A DNA stretch of 64,000 bases from Litoditis marina (taxonomy: Eukaryota; Nematoda; Chromadorea; Rhabditida; Rhabditidae): contig OZ038436.1 in NCBI GenBank assembly GCA_964036275.1, forward strand, positions 7,042,579 to 7,106,578. Reading direction: 5' to 3'. This document shows, in pieces, positions 30,980 to 44,800 of the stretch. Positions within the stretch are counted from its first letter, which is position 1; each line of letters begins with the position of its first letter. The translations under genes were made by a program, and so were the position numbers. The notes under the pieces are model-generated. The model was given only the letters and a program-made list of their open reading frames with translations. It was not told the origin of the DNA and ran no database searches.

Positions 30980-32855
30980 TCTTTGGAAGGATTTTCACAA
31001 ATGAAGGTTGCTTACTACTTCTCTGACATTTCACATGTTTTTCTAGAAGCCATTTTCTGAAACCATTATGTTTTTCTGAAGGTATTATGTCCGCACTCAC
31101 ATGTTTCATCAAGTATGTATATGCTAACCGTTTTTATTGAAATTGATCTACTGGCCGCATTCGCTTCCCAACATAAACTTTTTCTAAAGTTGAAGAATAC
31201 TGATATAAATTATTTTAATCAGTGGATTGTGAATTGCGATGAGATAATTTGAAAACCTTTCAGCCTACAACTGGCTATTGAAGCTATTTTACGGACAATT
31301 TTGAGTGAGACTACAATGTTCTGACGATATTATTCTCCATGCTATCATTTTATCACAATTTCTTAGGTCCTTCTATGTTAAGGTATTTCTTTGAATATTT
31401 TCCTCACCTATCTTGATTGTTCAATTGGACCTATATCACTTGCTTCCCTCCATTTAAAGTTGTTTTGTTAAGTTTATGGGAAAAAATTGTTTCAAGAAAA
31501 TGTCATTTCAATCGTAAGACATTATCCCTATCTTCATGTATTTGCGTAGGCCTGAGAGCTGAGTCTTAGTTTTAACCAAGCTCACATGTTTCACCAATTG
31601 TATATAGGCTAACATCTCCTGTAATGAATGATTCGCAATTCTCCACAAAACTAACAATAACTATGACAACGTTGACTATGAAACTAGCCGATAATTGGGA
31701 CAATAAACCTGAAAATCAAGAAACACAGCTAAAACTAATTTTAACCGTATAAGTGAATAGAATATTAACACAAATTCCAATGAAATATCATCGGCAGTTT
31801 TTTTCCAATTACACAACATAACCAATTTCCGTATTTATTCCCCGTAACAAAAGTAGTTTTACCTCATTCCCTTCACTAGTTTCAATATAAGAAGGATAGG
31901 GTAAGCTATCAATGTGAATAAGAATGTGATGTACCAGTTAATTGTCAACATCGAGCAATTACCTCCCCCCCCCCTCCCCCCTTCATCATTTATATGATGA
32001 CTTCATTGGAACATTTCTATGGTTTATATATCGCAAAAACGGCTATCGGCATACATTGCTTTTTATTGTATCGCTCACTCCATATAGAAAGAAAAATCGT
32101 CATTTAATGATTTAAAACCACCAGAAACATGACTATATCCTCTATAGGGGAGAACTTTACTAATGCACTTGTTTGTCTTTTAATTTATATTTAGTTTTCA
32201 CTCCTATAACTCAAGGAAGACTTGATCAATTGTTTCCTTGTTGATAGACCCTTTTAAATAGAAACTTTCATACATTTGAGCGCGCTTAGGCTCATGGATG
32301 GTTAATTTTTTGGCCCCTGTTCAGAAATGAAAACCAACTCCAATGTTTTTTGTTTCTTATCCTATCCAGAATGGTTATTTTAGCAGTTTGAGCCAGTGTA
32401 AGTTTTGGAAGGAGGAATAGTTGACAACTACAGGTACTGCCTGCTTCACTTCAACTTATTCCTTCTCTTTGCTCTATATTCTGCATATTTCGTACACTAT
32501 TTCTGGCATTTTAATATTGCTTTCAATACATGTTATATTTAAATATGATTATGTATATGTTGGATGATTTATTTGAAGACACTAGCAAACATCTATTAGA
32601 AACCATAATTGGTTGGAGATATAAGCCATTGCAGCCACATTTGACCGCGTTCACTCGGGGTTTCGAATGATCACAATTGCAATCGCGCAATATTCATCGG
32701 TAAAGAAATAGAAGGTTTCGTTTTTTTTTCACAAGTGGGAAGCAATCCCGCTCCGTGAAAATCTAGAAGTTAAATTTTTGTACTTTTCTCACTATTTCAT
32801 GACGTTTTTCACACTCTAAACATCATAAAATTGAACCGAATAAGAAAAACTACAA
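30980..32855. other. Intergenic, no gene seen
   Basis: AT-rich DNA between the cyclase and UGT 3' ends. It holds several copies of a short dispersed motif (ATGTTTCA near 31093 and 31592; CATTTGACCGCG near 32640) and a C-run (31966-31980). No exon was recognised. Confidence 0.5.
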
Positions 32856-32858
32856 AAC

Positions 32859-32864
32859 TTTATT
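32859..32864 (-). terminator. Polyadenylation signal AATAAA of the UGT gene
   Basis: TTTATT on the plus strand reads AATAAA on the minus strand, 25 bp after the UGT stop codon, the normal place for a short nematode 3' UTR. Confidence 0.7.
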
Positions 32865-32888
32865 AAAATAACATAATCTAATACTCGT

Positions 32889-35800
32889 CTAGTTGCGTTT
32901 CTTGCTTTTCGTGACCTTTTTCAGTGATTTTGCCCGTTTTCCGAACATTTTGCTGTGAATGAACTTGAGGGATCTCAGAAAGACTCTTACTATGAAGATT
33001 ACTGTAGCTATGAGAATAGCCAGTAGGGAGAGAAGGAATGAAATAACGTCAACCAGGAAATATTGGAGGATATTCAGCTTATCCGCACCAGAACGAGCAT
33101 GGGGAACCTACAAAACAACAGAATGAGAAACATACACTTTAAAGGTAGATAAATAGTAATTTTTCTGTGAAACGGTTCAAAATTAAGCGAATTTTCACAA
33201 AAAGAGCTTGAACAAATTAAGCTTGAAGTTTTAATGATAGTTTATTACATCGCCTAGAGAAGAGAACGAGGTCACAGAATCACTGCCTATTGTATAGCTT
33301 CATCTATATATAAGCCGTGACACATCAACAAGATACCAATACGTTAATCTCTCTTTTCCATTCCGTTTAACACTTTTGAAACAGTGATTGAGAACCACGT
33401 GTAACGTAGAAAATACACCGAAAGTGTACACTTTAGTAACTATTTCCATTTTTCAGTGCATTTAAGGTTAGTGCACTTGTTTAACACTCTTCACGTGAGC
33501 TTCCTTTTGTTTTCACCCCTTTTCGGTATACGCTGTAACACTTTCGAACCAATATGTTAACTTATCTATAAGCTGTCGCACATTCGAATGTGTTAGAGCC
33601 GCGCTGTACCATACATATCCTAATCAATCCAAAATCAGGCGAACGAAAATTAGTAATGCGATGTTCTAATAACTCGATTAACCTCACATACTTTCGATTG
33701 CTTGGTTTTGAAGAGAACACATTGATTTCTATTCTATCTCTCCCTTCATAAGGAAAAGTTCGCACATTCAGCCGCACTAAAGCTTTTACGTTGTTGATAC
33801 TACGTAAACCCCGCTCCCAAACTTCATTTTTCGGGTTTTCGTGCGACCAACTGCTCTCTGAATCAGTGTTTCACTAATGTCGAGATCAAACTACAAATAT
33901 CGATTATTTCCCTGACCTCCTGATGTCTGTCTATGAATTCGACCCAGAAGGCGGCGTGGGTCAATTCAGAATACGGCACGTCGCGCAGCATGTCTTGGAA
34001 GACCAGAATCTCCTCCTTGTACCTGAATCCAGGGTTCATATAGTCAATATCGTTTCTATGTGTAGTTTATGTTGTACAGACTCCCTGAAACCCAAAAAAT
34101 GCCCAAAGTGAATAATTTCTGCGCTGTAAAATTCTCTATCCTGTTAGAAGCACACATCAGTTAACTTACAGTATGATATCTTCAAACGAAAAGTACGTCT
34201 GGATATCTAATCACTGAGCCTGCTTCCATTTACAATTCATATCAAAATAGGCATGTTTTGGTGCCCGTGATTTCGAACCAACCTCTCGGTTTTGACTCTG
34301 TCAAGACATACAGCAAAAGTTGTGTATACAGTATAATATAGTGTTTATGAATCTAATTTCGTTCACAATTGAGTTCAGAGAAATCAATTACATGACTGAT
34401 ATTTCGCTAACTTCCAACTAACTTCTTGGTTCTGATTTCTGTCAATGCGGTGGCTAGAGTATTCTCGTCCAACTCTGATTTTGGAAGAAGAATTCCAGCC
34501 CCTCGCGCACTAACTCGCAAAATGTTGTCGTGACCTGGAGTTTGAACGAATATAGTTATTTCTATGTGGAACTCAGATATTATAGCAGATCTTAGAGTCC
34601 ATGACTTTCACTACATCCGATCTACCAGTATTTTCCATTCTGCGTAGTTTTGTTGTTCATTTGAAGGTATAATGGAAGTAATGGAAGAAAGTTTTCCATC
34701 ATGGTCTAGTTCCTACTGGTTGGTAGACGGAGTCTCTCTTCGTTGCCCTGTTTCCAAGATCTCTACACTACGTGTCCATTCAGGTATCCCATCAGATTCC
34801 ATCATGGTCTAGTTCCTACTGGTTGGTAGACGGAGTCTCTCTTCGTTGCCCTGTTTCCAAGATCTCCACACTACGTGTCCATTCAGGTATCCCATCAGTT
34901 TTCCATCATGGTCTAGTTCCTACTGGTTGGTAGACGGAGTCTCTCTTCGTTGCCCTGTTTCCAAGATCTCCACACTACGTGTCCATTCAGGTATCCCATC
35001 AGTTTTCCATCATGGTCTAGTTCCTACTGGTTGGTAGACGAAGTCTCTCTTCGTTGCCCTGTTTCCAAGATCTCCACACTACGTGTCCATTCAGGTATCC
35101 CATCAGATTCCATCATGGTCTAGTTCCTACTGGTTGGTAGACGGAGTCTCTCTTCGTTGCCCTGTTTCCAAGATCTCTACACTACGTGTCCATTCAGGTA
35201 TCCCATCAGATTCCATCATGGTCTAGTTCCTACTGGTTGGTAGACGGAGTCTCTCTTCGTTGCCCTGTTTCCAAGATCTCCACACTACGTGTCCATTCAG
35301 GTATCCCATCAGATTCCATCATGGTCTAGTTCCTACTGGTTGGTAGACGGAGTCTCTCTTCGTTGCCCTGTTTCCAAGATCTCTACACTACGTGTCCAGT
35401 CAGGTATCCCATCAGATTCCATCATGGTCTAGTTCCTACTGGTTGGTAGACGGAGTCTCTCTTCGTTGCCCTGTTTCCAAGATCTCTACACTACGTGTCC
35501 ATTCAGGTATCCCATCAGATTCCATCATGGTCTAGTTCCTACTGGTTGGTAGACGGAGTCTCTCTTCGTTGCCCTGTTTCCAAGATCTCCACACTACGTG
35601 TCCATTCAGGTATCCCATCAGTTTTCCATCATGGTCTAGTTCCTACTGGTTGGTAGACGGAGTCTCTCTTCGTTGCCCTGTTTCCAAGATCTCCACACTA
35701 CGTGTCCATTCAGGTATCCCATCAGTTTTCCATCATGGTCTAGTTCCTACTGGTTGGTAGACGGAGTCTCTCTTCGTTGCCCTGTTTCCAAGATCTCCAC

Positions 35801-38800
35801 ACTACGTGTCCATTCAGGTATCCCATCAGTTTTCCATCATGGTCTAGTTCCTACTGGTTGGTAGACGGAGTCTCTCTTCGTTGCCCTGTTTCCAAGATCT
35901 CCACACTACGTGTCCATTCAGGTATCCCATCAGTTTTCCATCATGGTCTAGTTCCTACTGGTTGGTAGACGGAGTCTCTCTTCGTTGCCCTGTTTCCAAG
36001 ATCTCCACACTACGTGTCCATTCAGGTATCCCATCAGTTTTCCATCATGGTCTAGTTCCTACTGGTTGGTAGACGGAGTCTCTCTTCGTTGCCCTGTTTC
36101 CAAGATCTCCACACTACGTGTCCATTCAGGTATCCCATCAGTTTTCCATCATGGTCTAGTTCCTACTGGTTGGTAGACGGAGTCTCTCTTCGTTGCCCTG
36201 TTTCCAAGATCTCTACACTACGTGTCCATTCAGGTATCCCATCAGTTTTCCATCATGGTCTAGTTCCTACTGGTTGGTAGACGGAGTCTCTCTTCGTTGC
36301 CCTGTTTCCAAGATCTCTACACTACGTGTCCATTCAGGTATCCCATCAGATTCCATCATGGTCTAGTTCCTACTGGTTGGTAGACGGAGTCTCTCTTCGT
36401 TGCCCTGTTTCCAAGATCTCCACACTACGTGTCCATTCAGGTATCCCATCAGTTTTCCATCATGGTCTAGTTCCTACTGGTTGGTAGACGGAGTCTCTCT
36501 TCGTTGCCCTGTTTCCAAGATCTCTACACTACGTGTCCATTCAGGTATCCCATCAGTTTTCCATCATGGTCTAGTTCCTACTGGTTGGTAGACGGAGTCT
36601 CTCTTCGTTGCCCTGTTTCCAAGATCTCTACACTACGTGTCCATTCAGGTATCCCATCAGATTCCATCATGGTCTAGTTCCTACTGGTTGGTAGACGGAG
36701 TCTCTCTTCGTTGCCCTGTTTCCAAGATCTCTACACTACGTGTCCATTCAGGTATCCCATCAGTTTTCCATCATGGTCTAGTTCCTACTGGTTGGTAGAC
36801 GGAGTCTCTCTTCGTTGCCCTGTTTCCAAGATCTCCACACTACGTGTCCATTCAGGTATCCCATCAGTTTTCCATCATGGTCTAGTTCCTACTGGTTGGT
36901 AGACGGAGTCTCTCTTCGTTGCCCTGTTTCCAAGATCTCCACACTACGTGTCCATTCAGGTATCCCATCAGATTCCATCATGGTCTAGTTCCTACTGGTT
37001 GGTAGACGGAGTCTCTCTTCGTTGCCCTGTTTCCAAGATCTCTACACTACGTGTCCATTCAGGTATCCCATCAGATTCCATCATGGTCTAGTTCCTACTG
37101 GTTGGTAGACGGAGTCTCTCTTCGTTGCCCTGTTTCCAAGATCTCTACACTACGTGTCCATTCAGGTATCCCATCAGATTCCATCATGGTCTAGTTCCTA
37201 CTGGTTGGTAGACGGAGTCTCTCTTCGTTGCCCTGTTTCCAAGATCTCCACACTACGTGTCCATTCAGGTATCCCATCAGATTCCATCATGGTCTAGTTC
37301 CTACTGGTTGGTAGACGGAGTCTCTCTTCGTTGCCCTGTTTCCAAGATCTCTACACTACGTGTCCATTCAGGTATCCCATCAGTTTTCCATCATGGTCTA
37401 GTTCCTACTGGTTGGTAGACGGAGTCTCTCTTCGTTGCCCTGTTTCCAAGATCTCTACACTACGTGTCCATTCAGGTATCCCATCAGATTCCATCATGGT
37501 CTAGTTCCTACTGGTTGGTAGACGGAGTCTCTCTTCGTTGCCCTGTTTCCAAGATCTCTACACTACGTGTCCATTCAGGTATCCCATCAGTTTTCCATCA
37601 TGGTCTAGTTCCTACTGGTTGGTAGACGGAGTCTCTCTTCGTTGCCCTGTTTCCAAGATCTCTACACTACGTGTCCATTCAGGTATCCCATCAGATTCCA
37701 TCATGGTCTAGTTCCTACTGGTTGGTAGACGGAGTCTCTCTTCGTTGCCCTGTTTCCAAGATCTCTACACTACGTGTCCATTCAGGTATCCCATCAGATT
37801 CCATCATGGTCTAGTTCCTACTGGTTGGTAGACGGAGTCTCTCTTCGTTGCCCTGTTTTCAAGATCTCCACACTACGTGTCCATTCAGGTATCCCATCAG
37901 TTTTCCATCATGGTCTAGTTCCTACTGGTTGGTAGACGGAGTCTCTCTTCGTTGCCCTGTTTCCAAGATCTCTACACTACGTGTCCATTCAGGTATCCCA
38001 TCAGATTCCATCATGGTCTAGTTCCTACTGGTTGGTAGACGGAGTCTCTCTTCGTTGCCCTGTTTCCAAGATCTCTACACTACGTGTCCATTCAGGTATC
38101 CCATCAGTTTTCCATCATGGTCTAGTTCCTACTGGTTGGTAGACGGAGTCTCTCTTCGTTGCCCTGTTTCCAAGATCTCTACACTACGTGTCCATTCAGG
38201 TATCCCATCAGTTTTCCATCATGGTCTAGTTCCTACTGGTTGGTAGACGGAGTCTCTCTTCGTTGCCCTGTTTCCAAGATCTCCACACTACGTGTCCATT
38301 CAGGTATCCCATCAGTTTTCCATCATGGTCTAGTTCCTACTGGTTGGTAGACGGAGTCTCTCTTCGTTGCCCTGTTTCCAAGATCTCTACACTACGTGTC
38401 CATTCAGGTATCCCATCAGATTCCATCATGGTCTAGTTCCTACTGGTTGGTAGACGGAGTCTCTCTTCGTTGCCCTGTTTCCAAGATCTCCACACTACGT
38501 GTCCATTCAGGTATCCCATCAGTTTTCCATCATGGTCTAGTTCCTACTGGTTGGTAGACGGAGTCTCTCTTCGTTGCCCTGTTTCCAAGATCTCTACACT
38601 ACGTGTCCATTCAGGTATCCGGGTTGATGGACGTGAAGGAAAACCCGGGCCACGCGCGGCTGGGAATCGCTGGTCCGTATTCCCAACAGGAATGCATGTT
38701 TCACAAGCAGTTCTCTCCCCCCTCCCTCCAAAAAGTTTCTCGCATGTCACTGGATCAATGCCATAAGAGCATTCGATAGTCCACCATGAAGTCTTCTATG

Positions 38801-41800
38801 AAGGAAAGGGACCAATACCTCAGAAGAAGCTGCTACTACAAAGATCTGTGATATGTATGATGATCACCGCCTCGAAACGAAGCGAAGTGAATGAATAAAT
38901 ATGTAAAAATATGTAAAACTGCGAACTGAGAAAGTGAGGAAAATATGAAAAACTGTTGATGATCACAGTTTTCTAAATTACTGTTTTTCTTGTTGGTAAT
39001 TTTTTATGCAGTAAACGACTGTAATGCGTGATATGAACAGCGAAGTTCTACACTTTCTTACCGAACGGCTTGTTTCGGAAATACTCGGTTGTAGTGTGGT
39101 TTGGGAACAAATTGGCCTGACTATTAACTGCGTAATAATAGAATCTACCACCCTTAATCACCCTACTAAGGCCTAATATGCCTTAGACTCCCCCTCTTCC
39201 ATATGCGACTCACCCTGTACCGTCAGTGGTACTCCCAGTAGTGGAACTCCATGCCAGACAGACTCAATGACACTGTTCAAACCGCCATGAGAGACATGTG
39301 CACGACACTTCTTGTGACCTACAAGTAACTTTATTGGGGTTCTGTCACATTTGAGTACGTAGAATGGAATATCCTGACTTCTAGGTGCAATTCTAGGTCT
39401 CTCACTTTACGCACTATTCAGTGAATGAAGCCTGTCTGGGTATCAGAACAAACACTTCCTGGGACTTACAAGTGTTTTTGTATGTTGTTTTCATTTTTGA
39501 GTAGATATGATGAAACATCCTGGCTTTTATACCGAAGCGTGCGTCTTCTCAAACATACAAGAAAAATAGAGCGCCAATCGAAAGGTGTAAGTTATCAGTG
39601 ATTGCTATTCTTTAAATTTCACTCTATGTTGGTAAAAACTGTTTCGAACAAGAGTGATATCAGTTAATGGAAGTTGTATATATGTACACTTTCTGTCACA
39701 CCTGACCGCCGTACAAAACGCAACTCTGCTGATATGCGTTTGACTTGTATTAGGGCATGGTATCAAGGCAGAAAGTTCTTAAGAATCGGAATAAATACAG
39801 ATTATTTACTTTGAGAGCTAATCAAACCGAGATTAGCGACACAAAGGCTAAATTTTTCAAGTGAGTGTGAAAGCGCAGAAAATGTTGAAGAAAGAAAAAT
39901 GTAAATTTAAGTATGAAAACGTCCACAGAACTCGTGTAGCCTTTCCAGTAGCTGTGACTACAAAGATTGTCGAAAATGTGAATTATTTAACATCATGTCT
40001 ACACTTCAGTGAAAGAAATACTTTGTAGCTGCAACTGCAAGTTATTAATGATTGTCATTTTTACAACCTGCTAATGACTGCTGAAGCAACATGAAACAAC
40101 ATTTGAAGAAAAGCATATATATGTACAATGCCTGCCACATTTGACTGCGATTAATAATGCGAAAATACTTGAGACTTGTATAACCCTATTTAACCTCTAA
40201 TTTTTATTTGATTTCCAGTTTTTTTAATCAACGCAGTAGAAAGACAACATTACCATTGAACCACAAAGTTATGTTTGTATCCCAATAGTAGTGCCTTAGT
40301 GTTTAGTGTCTCAGTGGTAAACGTACCTAAAAGATTCTGTAGCGGCAGCCATTTTTGTGTGAAGACGTTTTTGGGAAAATCGATAATCGGACCATCGTAT
40401 TGCCATACAAAACGAGTGGAAGAATGAGCCTTCATCGCATTCACACACGCCGTCTGCAATCGATATCAATCAATGATCAATCGATATCAATCAATACCCA
40501 ATAAGTGATGTTTATCAGTAATAAATATATTTCAGAAGTTGTTAGTAAGTTGGTCAAACAGTGTTTTGGCATATCCCCGAAGAGTTTAAATTGAATCGGA
40601 ACTTGAACTTTGTAACCTGAGTATTAAGGATAAATATATATTTATCAACTTTATTTATTCCGATTCGAAATTCCTGTATGTTGTACAGATAAATTCAAAT
40701 GAAACAAGATACATCATTCCAGTCTCCTTGAGCTCCGTGACCATTAAAGGTACTAAAAGTGGAGTCTCAAACAATTCAAATAATGGCCGTTTCAATGTTT
40801 CACGCATCACTCTATATAATAATGTTTTCCAACCTACCCTGACTGAAACCGGAGCCTTATTCCAATCAGCGGTGAATCCAGTGGAAATGACGACGAAACC
40901 ATCGGATTCAGAAGCCGCGTCCACAAATAAACCAAGATTCTGGAGAAAAAGAGAGATTTAGGAGGGATTTTGACTGTTTTTTAATTATATTGCAAAAATT
41001 TGTGTGAACGAGAAGTAGATTCAATTATTTCTTCCAATATAATGTTCTTTTTGAGAAAGACGCTTTCTTCTCGATTTCTCTTATGTGACTTTTCCCCCGA
41101 ATTTACAATTCTTGTTTCCAAAACGAACTGGTTGGATTTTAATTATGAAAGGAAACAACGAAAATATTATTATCCTATTCCTGTGGACCATTAATCTACA
41201 ACCCATGAAGCACTGAAGTGCGTTCAAACTCTAGGAAAACTGTAGCGACCCTCGCTTTTGCGCAAATGAGCCAGGTTCGAGTCCGACCTGAGGCTTGCAA
41301 TCGGGACCATTATCAAACTAATTGATGATGGTCAAATCTACTATTGAAGTTAACTTTTTATTTTTCTCCTCCAAAAGAAAGTGAAATTTTCTCATCGGGC
41401 CAAATAAGGAGTCTATGGTCGAATCGTTTTGAAAATTGTCATTAATTGTCATTTTTCAACAGAAAAGAAAAAGAAATGATGGTCTTATTATCGAACCACA
41501 CTACACTACCCCATTTGAATAATAGAACCTCAGACTTATTTCATTGCCGAACATCAAAGAAAGCTATATCGTTTCCCATTTGTTTTGCCTTGCCATATAT
41601 AGAGCATGAAAAACTGGAGTGCGTTATTTCACGAACTTTAAAACGGAAGATGTTGAGGGCGATAAAAGTGATTATTTTGGAGTTTTTTAAACTTCCCGTT
41701 CTAAACGTACATACATCGATTGCTCATCGATTACTTCTTCATGACCTACCCCTCCGATGGCTGTGGCATTGTGGCAGTGTAGTCCCCCGACAAAGTTCAC

Positions 41801-44800
41801 TCTCGGCATAAAGGGACGGGCAAAGTCAAAGATCGGTGGGTTATTGACAAAATTGATGGAGGCGTTTCGTTCAATATCAAAAGCAGTAGCCACTCCCGGG
41901 TAGTACTTCTGGAAACATACGTATCGATTATTCAGGGAGCTTATACAGCCGTGTACACTGTTTACTGGTGAAGTTCTACAGATATACGTATTTACTATTC
42001 ATGAGGTTCTGCACACATACCTACTGATTATTCATGTGACAAACATACATAATGATTAAAACTAACATGAAGTGTGTTAACTGTGCTCTACACTAGTTCA
42101 GCTACACATTTCAGTGAACCATCAATAACCTTTTGCGTTGCACTAGGTGATAGTCAGTTGGTCGTTTGCTGTATTCGTTGGTAAAAAGAGACTCAGCCTC
42201 TGAATCAGGGAGAAATGGTCCATCCCAACGTTTTCAAGATTGACTTCTTACTTATACAAAAATAATCTAACTTTATGTAGATCATAAAGTTCACCTGGAA
42301 AATCGCGTCAATTCTGTTGTGTACAACGTGTTGATGTATGTATAATGCACGTAGATAGGAGGCCAAGTTGAAGACTCGTTCTGTGAATGTCATGTCTTCT
42401 GTCAATCTGGAATATACCTTATAAGTAGTGTACGTGAAACACTCACGAGAAAGGGAGCGTAATGGGATTGTAACTGAGAGATGTCCGAGTAGAACACAAA
42501 GTTTGACTATGATCAAAAAAGGTTGTGGTTCTCCATTTGTTCTAACAACATCTCGAACCTTTGCGGAGATATTCCCAGTTTTTAACATGGGACAAGTTAC
42601 TACCGTGATACTTTTTGTAGTGTTATACAAGAAAAGAACCCGGATGAACATCACATGAATGGTTCACGGCCAGAAAAAAAGATTGGCACAATATCGATAT
42701 TTCAAAATACATTTCCTACTGTTTATACTCTCTCAAATAAAACAAACTTGGTGCCTGGCTTCTACATGTTATGTGGAGCACTGTCTTGATCTTCAACAGA
42801 ATAAAAACGACTAAATTAGTTAGCATAACTTTCCCATAACTTTTATTATTTTCATACTTTTATCATCATCATTATTATTACTATTATTATTACTATAAAA
42901 CTAACTTGGTGCCTGGTACGGGTAGATAACTGGGCGGCGACGGACTCTGATTTGCCCAGGCGGATTCCGTTCGGAGTGACGTCATCGACCAATAGATGAA
43001 CACCGAACCTGACATCAAGTATCGATTAGTTCAAACTACAATTTCACATTATCGTATATTATAGATCTTTGCAGACTCAGCCGTGAAACGTCACTGGAGC
43101 CTCATGTCTGAAGGTTTGCTCCAACAAAAGAATATCGATTAGTTCAAACTACAACGTCAGAATTTACTACAATATGACCACTCTATGATCAAGAATGGAG
43201 ATCAAGTTCTGAATTGGTGAGAGGTATTAGTATGCTAATTACAGCCTGACATGTTTAAACTGCTCGCTTTGAAAAGACAATGTCGATTTGTTATAACTAC
43301 AATGCAAACTGTGAATTCATACAAAACAAGCTTGAAAACAAGTTATTAAGATGTACATGATGTACATACCTGAAACACATAATACCAAATGAAAACGCGC
43401 GATTCATTTGAGTTATTGCGTAATATATTGCAGAATTAATGCATGCTATACCATTAAGTAGAGATGATGTTAGATATAAGCTACTGCCGCGACATTTGAC
43501 GGCGTGAATTTGCCGTTCACACCAATACCAGCAGGCACAATCTTATGTAGCCTCTTTTTCAAGCCTTCAGCATTGAACTTAAATAGACTAGTATTCATCT
43601 GCGCACATTTCTCAAATACACAAAAGTTGTTTAAAAATAGTGCAGCTTTCCAGCTGCCCCATTTTGTAAGCTCAAACCGCCAAATAGGCTTATCTAGCAA
43701 AAGTTTCAATATGCAGGTAAGTGTTTGATTTGAAGCGCATCACATTAACTAATACTGTGATACTCGGAATGCATGAATAAAAACAAATAGTTCAACAATT
43801 GGGTAAAATGAGCAGCATCGAACAGAGTTCTACTAGCTTTCTCTTCGTGTTTATTCCAGAACTAGTACCAAATTGCAATGATGAGCGTACTTCGCGCACT
43901 CGTATGTTTCAGTTGCACTATGGATACCACGCGTTCGAGGAACAAACAATACGTGATAAAACAACGACCGTTACGAAACAATTGAATTGAAAAGTCGGAT
44001 GGTGTACTGTAGGAGTCTCGGTTGAAAAGAATGATGAATATATTATAGTCTTTTCCATTCCTACTGAGACTCCTACAGTAGGATTTCGAAACCTCCTAGC
44101 CGTTTTGCTGCTTTACTTTTGATCGGAGAAGTTGAGGATTTTCCTACCTCTTTCTCCTTATCAGGTAGAGTAAATATACGAGAGCATTTTCCATGAACTA
44201 CAATCTCAGCTGCACAACAGCCTTCGGAAAATTTGTAAGGTTACTGTAGGAGTCTCAGTAGGAATGATGAATATAGTAATAGACTAACCTTTGAGACCAA
44301 CTTGCAGCAGACCACATGGATTGTACAAATCGTCCACTATCACTGTGTCGAATCTACAAGAAAACTTTTTATAGTTTGTTCTTTGAAAGCAATCGATAAG
44401 TGGTCAAAAAGTCCAAGTTTGATCTTTGACATGAAAAAGTATATATTAAGCAATACCCGAGTCGAATACTAGTCATTGAGGGTAGCAGAATGAAGACGTA
44501 ACCAACTTACTTACTCGTGTGATAAGTAAGAATACATTATAGGAGAGTAGAAAATCTTACAAAAATCGACTTCTAAAGAAAAATGCTTGGACCTACACAC
44601 TCTCTCGCCATCAACAGACCATCCAGCTACAAAATTGAGTGAGGTTGAAATGTTTGTAAATGTTGCTAAAGGTGAGCTCAGTTATGAAATTCAATAGAGG
44701 TCCCTCCGAAAAAACAGGCTTACGGTATCTGTACCTTGTTTATTCTGTGTCTGTAGTTTGGACCTGGTGAAATAGTAGTAAAACAGAGAATTCTGCTGTG

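Noticed and set aside
34846..38350. Repeated 63-codon open frames
   Set aside because: They are products of the 104-bp tandem repeat, cross unit borders in changing frames because 104 is not a multiple of three, and lie in an intron of the opposite-strand UGT gene.
34692..38620. CRISPR-like array
   Set aside because: Units are contiguous with no variable spacers, in a eukaryotic intron; this is a minisatellite.
41275..41285. tRNA gene suggested by GGTTCGAGTCC
   Set aside because: Box A is poor and no acceptor, D or anticodon arm folds around it; kept only as a weak box B relic.
42205..42654. 149-codon minus-strand frame as a separate gene
   Set aside because: It is UGT exon 6 (42295-42406) extended by chance into both flanking introns.
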